From contig JAGDAM010000111.1 in the NCBI GenBank assembly GCA_017959485.1, positions 1 to 7,435 of the forward strand: a DNA stretch of 7,435 nt, written 5' to 3'. A program made the translations under genes and the position numbers. Position 1 is the first letter of the stretch; every line of letters starts with the position of its first letter. The DNA comes from Clostridia bacterium. Lineage in GTDB: Bacteria > Bacillota_A > Clostridia > Oscillospirales > CAG-272. Shown one piece after another: positions 6,684 to 7,435 of this stretch. Below the pieces are notes generated by a model that was not told the origin of the DNA, did not search any database, and worked only from the letters and a program-made list of their open reading frames with translations.

Positions 6684-7247
6684 TTATTTTATGACTATCG
6701 CGAGGAATTTCGCCGGCTCGTCGCCGAGGGCTTTGAGAGCGTGCGGATTGGAGGAATCGAAATAGGCGCTGTCGCCTTCTTCCATCAGATACTCCTCGTC
6801 CCCGACGTAGAGCATCATTCTGCCCGAGACCATATATTCGAATTCCTGTCCGGGGTGGCTGTTGAGCACCGGAACGCCCTCGCGCGGCTCGACGGTCACG
6901 TGAAAGGGCTCGGCCTTCTTGTTCTTGAAGGGGAAGGCCAGATGCTTGTATCCGTACGCCGCGTTGCGGGTGATGTCGTAGCCCCTGCCCTTCTTGACGA
7001 AGGTGCAGACCGACAGCTTCGGCGACTCGCCGCTCATCAGATCGTGAACGTCGATGCCGAGAATATCGGCCGCCTCGCAGAGAAAGCTGATCTGGAAATC
7101 GCGCTCGCCGCGTTCGTACGAGGCGTAGTCCTCGGGAGAGACGTTGAGGCGCGCCGCCATCTCTTCGCGCGACATCTCGCGTATCTCGCGCATATCGGCA
7201 AGACGCAGACCTATTTCTTTAAGTGATTCCTGACGGGAAGAAGACAT
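6684..7247 (-). CDS. XRE-family HTH regulator with C-terminal cupin sensor domain
   Basis: Probable cytoplasmic transcription regulator of 187 residues. Residues about 10-72 form a helix-turn-helix domain of the Cro/C1 (XRE) type (REEMAARLNVSPEDYASYERGERD at its core, then LCEAADILGIDVHDLMSG). Residues about 110-187 form a cupin_2 barrel, with HPGQEFEYMVSG (131-142) and EEGDSAYFDSSNPHA (156-170). His131, Glu135 and His169 remain, but the second histidine of the usual HxH pair is missing, so metal binding is uncertain and the barrel may bind a small ligand. This architecture often sits beside acyl-CoA ligase or transporter genes in Clostridia and controls them. Here it is the first gene, 13 bases before the ligase. 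The start is supported by GGAGG (7253-7257) five bases upstream. Autoregulation through the upstream palindrome is plausible but unproven. Confidence 0.92.
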   Translation of the reverse strand: MSSSRQESLKEIGLRLADMREIREMSREEMAARLNVSPEDYASYERGERDFQISFLCEAADILGIDVHDLMSGESPKLSVCTFVKKGRGYDITRNAAYGYKHLAFPFKNKKAEPFHVTVEPREGVPVLNSHPGQEFEYMVSGRMMLYVGDEEYLMEEGDSAYFDSSNPHALKALGDEPAKFLAIVIK

Positions 7248-7252
7248 GAAAA

Positions 7253-7257
7253 CCTCC
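7253..7257 (-). promoter_or_regulatory. Strong Shine-Dalgarno site of the first operon gene
   Basis: On the minus strand GGAGG is followed by five bases and then ATG at 7247. It is the clearest ribosome site in the window and fixes the start of the XRE-cupin gene. Confidence 0.85.
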
Positions 7258-7270
7258 GAAAGGGGGAATA

Positions 7271-7298
7271 ATGAATGATGAATGATGAATTATGAATT
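7271..7298. repeat. Four tandem 7-bp repeats in the 5' leader
   Basis: ATGAATG occurs twice (7271-7277, 7278-7284) and is followed by ATGAATT twice (7285-7291, 7292-7298). The array is perfectly in register, with one base differing between the first and second pair. It lies between the putative operator and the ribosome site, where copy-number change could alter leader length or promoter spacing. It may also be a neutral microsatellite. Confidence 0.85.
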
Positions 7299-7315
7299 AG
7301 TTACGTAAACGCCAA
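7289..7315 (-). promoter_or_regulatory. Weak candidate sigma-70-type promoter for the operon
   Basis: On the minus strand TTGGCG (7310-7315) could be a -35 box and CATAAT (7289-7294) a -10 box. The spacing is only 15 bases, shorter than the ideal 17. The region is AT-rich, unlike the genes, and lies 40-70 bases upstream of the first start codon. The -35 box overlaps the palindrome centred at 7318/7319. The call is tentative; no better promoter is visible in the remaining sequence. Confidence 0.35.
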
Positions 7316-7332
7316 TAATTATTAATGTTTAC
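7305..7332. promoter_or_regulatory. 28-bp interrupted palindrome, candidate operator
   Basis: The outer arms GTAAAC (7305-7310) and GTTTAC (7327-7332) are exact inverted repeats. The inner AATAATTATT (7314-7323) is a perfect 10-bp palindrome with the same centre. Eleven of fourteen base pairs are symmetric; only the 3-base blocks 7311-7313 and 7324-7326 break symmetry. A second small palindrome, TTACGTAA (7301-7308), overlaps the left arm. Position and symmetry fit binding by a dimeric HTH protein, with the adjacent XRE-cupin regulator the obvious candidate. Which protein binds is inference. Confidence 0.55.
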
Positions 7333-7339
7333 ATCGTGG

Positions 7340-7358
7340 GGGCGAGCATCGCTCGTCC
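7340..7358. repeat. Hairpin-forming inverted repeat
   Basis: GGGCGAGC (7340-7347), the loop ATC and GCTCGTCC (7351-7358) form an 8-bp stem on the plus strand, including one G-T wobble. On the minus strand the wobble becomes a C-A mismatch, so the structure is better as plus-strand RNA. No T-run follows on either strand, so it is not an obvious terminator. Confidence 0.5.
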
Positions 7359-7389
7359 GCCTGCCGCGAACGGTTCTTTCTCTGTTCCG

Positions 7390-7419
7390 TCAGAGGCACT
7401 GCCGATCGGCAACCTCTGA
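7390..7419. repeat. Nested hairpin-forming inverted repeat
   Basis: TCAGAGG (7390-7396) and CCTCTGA (7413-7419) are exact inverted repeats. They enclose GCCGATCGGC (7401-7410), itself a perfect 10-bp palindrome, with unpaired CACT and AA between the stems. No T-tract follows on either strand and no ORF is visible around it. It could belong to a repeat element or to a structure of the next gene beyond the right edge. Confidence 0.55.
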
Positions 7420-7435
7420 CCCGCACCTTCCCCCG

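Noticed and set aside
7248..7435. Proline T-box or other riboswitch ahead of the operon
   Set aside because: Clostridial proBA operons can have a T-box, but I find no T-box consensus (TGGNACCGCG-type), no specifier-loop layout and no terminator/antiterminator T-run in the leader.

Overview
The window looks like chromosomal DNA from a fairly GC-rich member of the Bacillota, most likely an uncultured gut-type Clostridia. This is inferred from gene content (PUA-less ProB, a cupin-type XRE regulator next to an ACSM-like acyl-CoA ligase), good Shine-Dalgarno sites and the repeat style. No marker gene is present, so the taxonomy is tentative.

All seven convincing genes lie on the minus strand and are packed head to tail from about 7247 down to 354. 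In transcription order they are an XRE-cupin regulator, an AMP-forming acyl-CoA ligase, an MFS transporter of the organophosphate:phosphate antiporter (OPA) type, proB, proA, proC and a PrxQ/BCP-like peroxiredoxin. The gaps are 13, 7, -17 (overlap), 12, 8 and 22 bases, with no terminator between genes, so one operon is likely. proB, proA and proC encode the complete glutamate-to-proline route. The regulator plus acyl-CoA ligase form a recognisable pair upstream, and the link between carboxylate activation, the transporter and proline synthesis is not obvious.

The right end (7248-7435) is non-coding and AT-rich next to the first gene. It holds a strong ribosome site, four tandem 7-bp repeats, a weak promoter candidate and a 28-bp interrupted palindrome that could be an operator. 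Further right are two hairpin-forming sequences of unknown role.

The left end (1-353) is non-coding and highly structured. Positions 102-300 form two related repeat modules in inverted orientation, ending in perfect 31-bp inverted repeats that are themselves hairpins. Immediately beside the left hairpin, at position 98 on the minus strand, begins what appears to be the 5' end (domain I) of a group II intron of the bacterial IIC type, which runs off the left edge. Class C introns are known to insert just after terminator-like hairpins, so the arrangement fits a mobile intron sitting in the terminator or repeat at the end of the operon. This left end is the most unusual part of the window.
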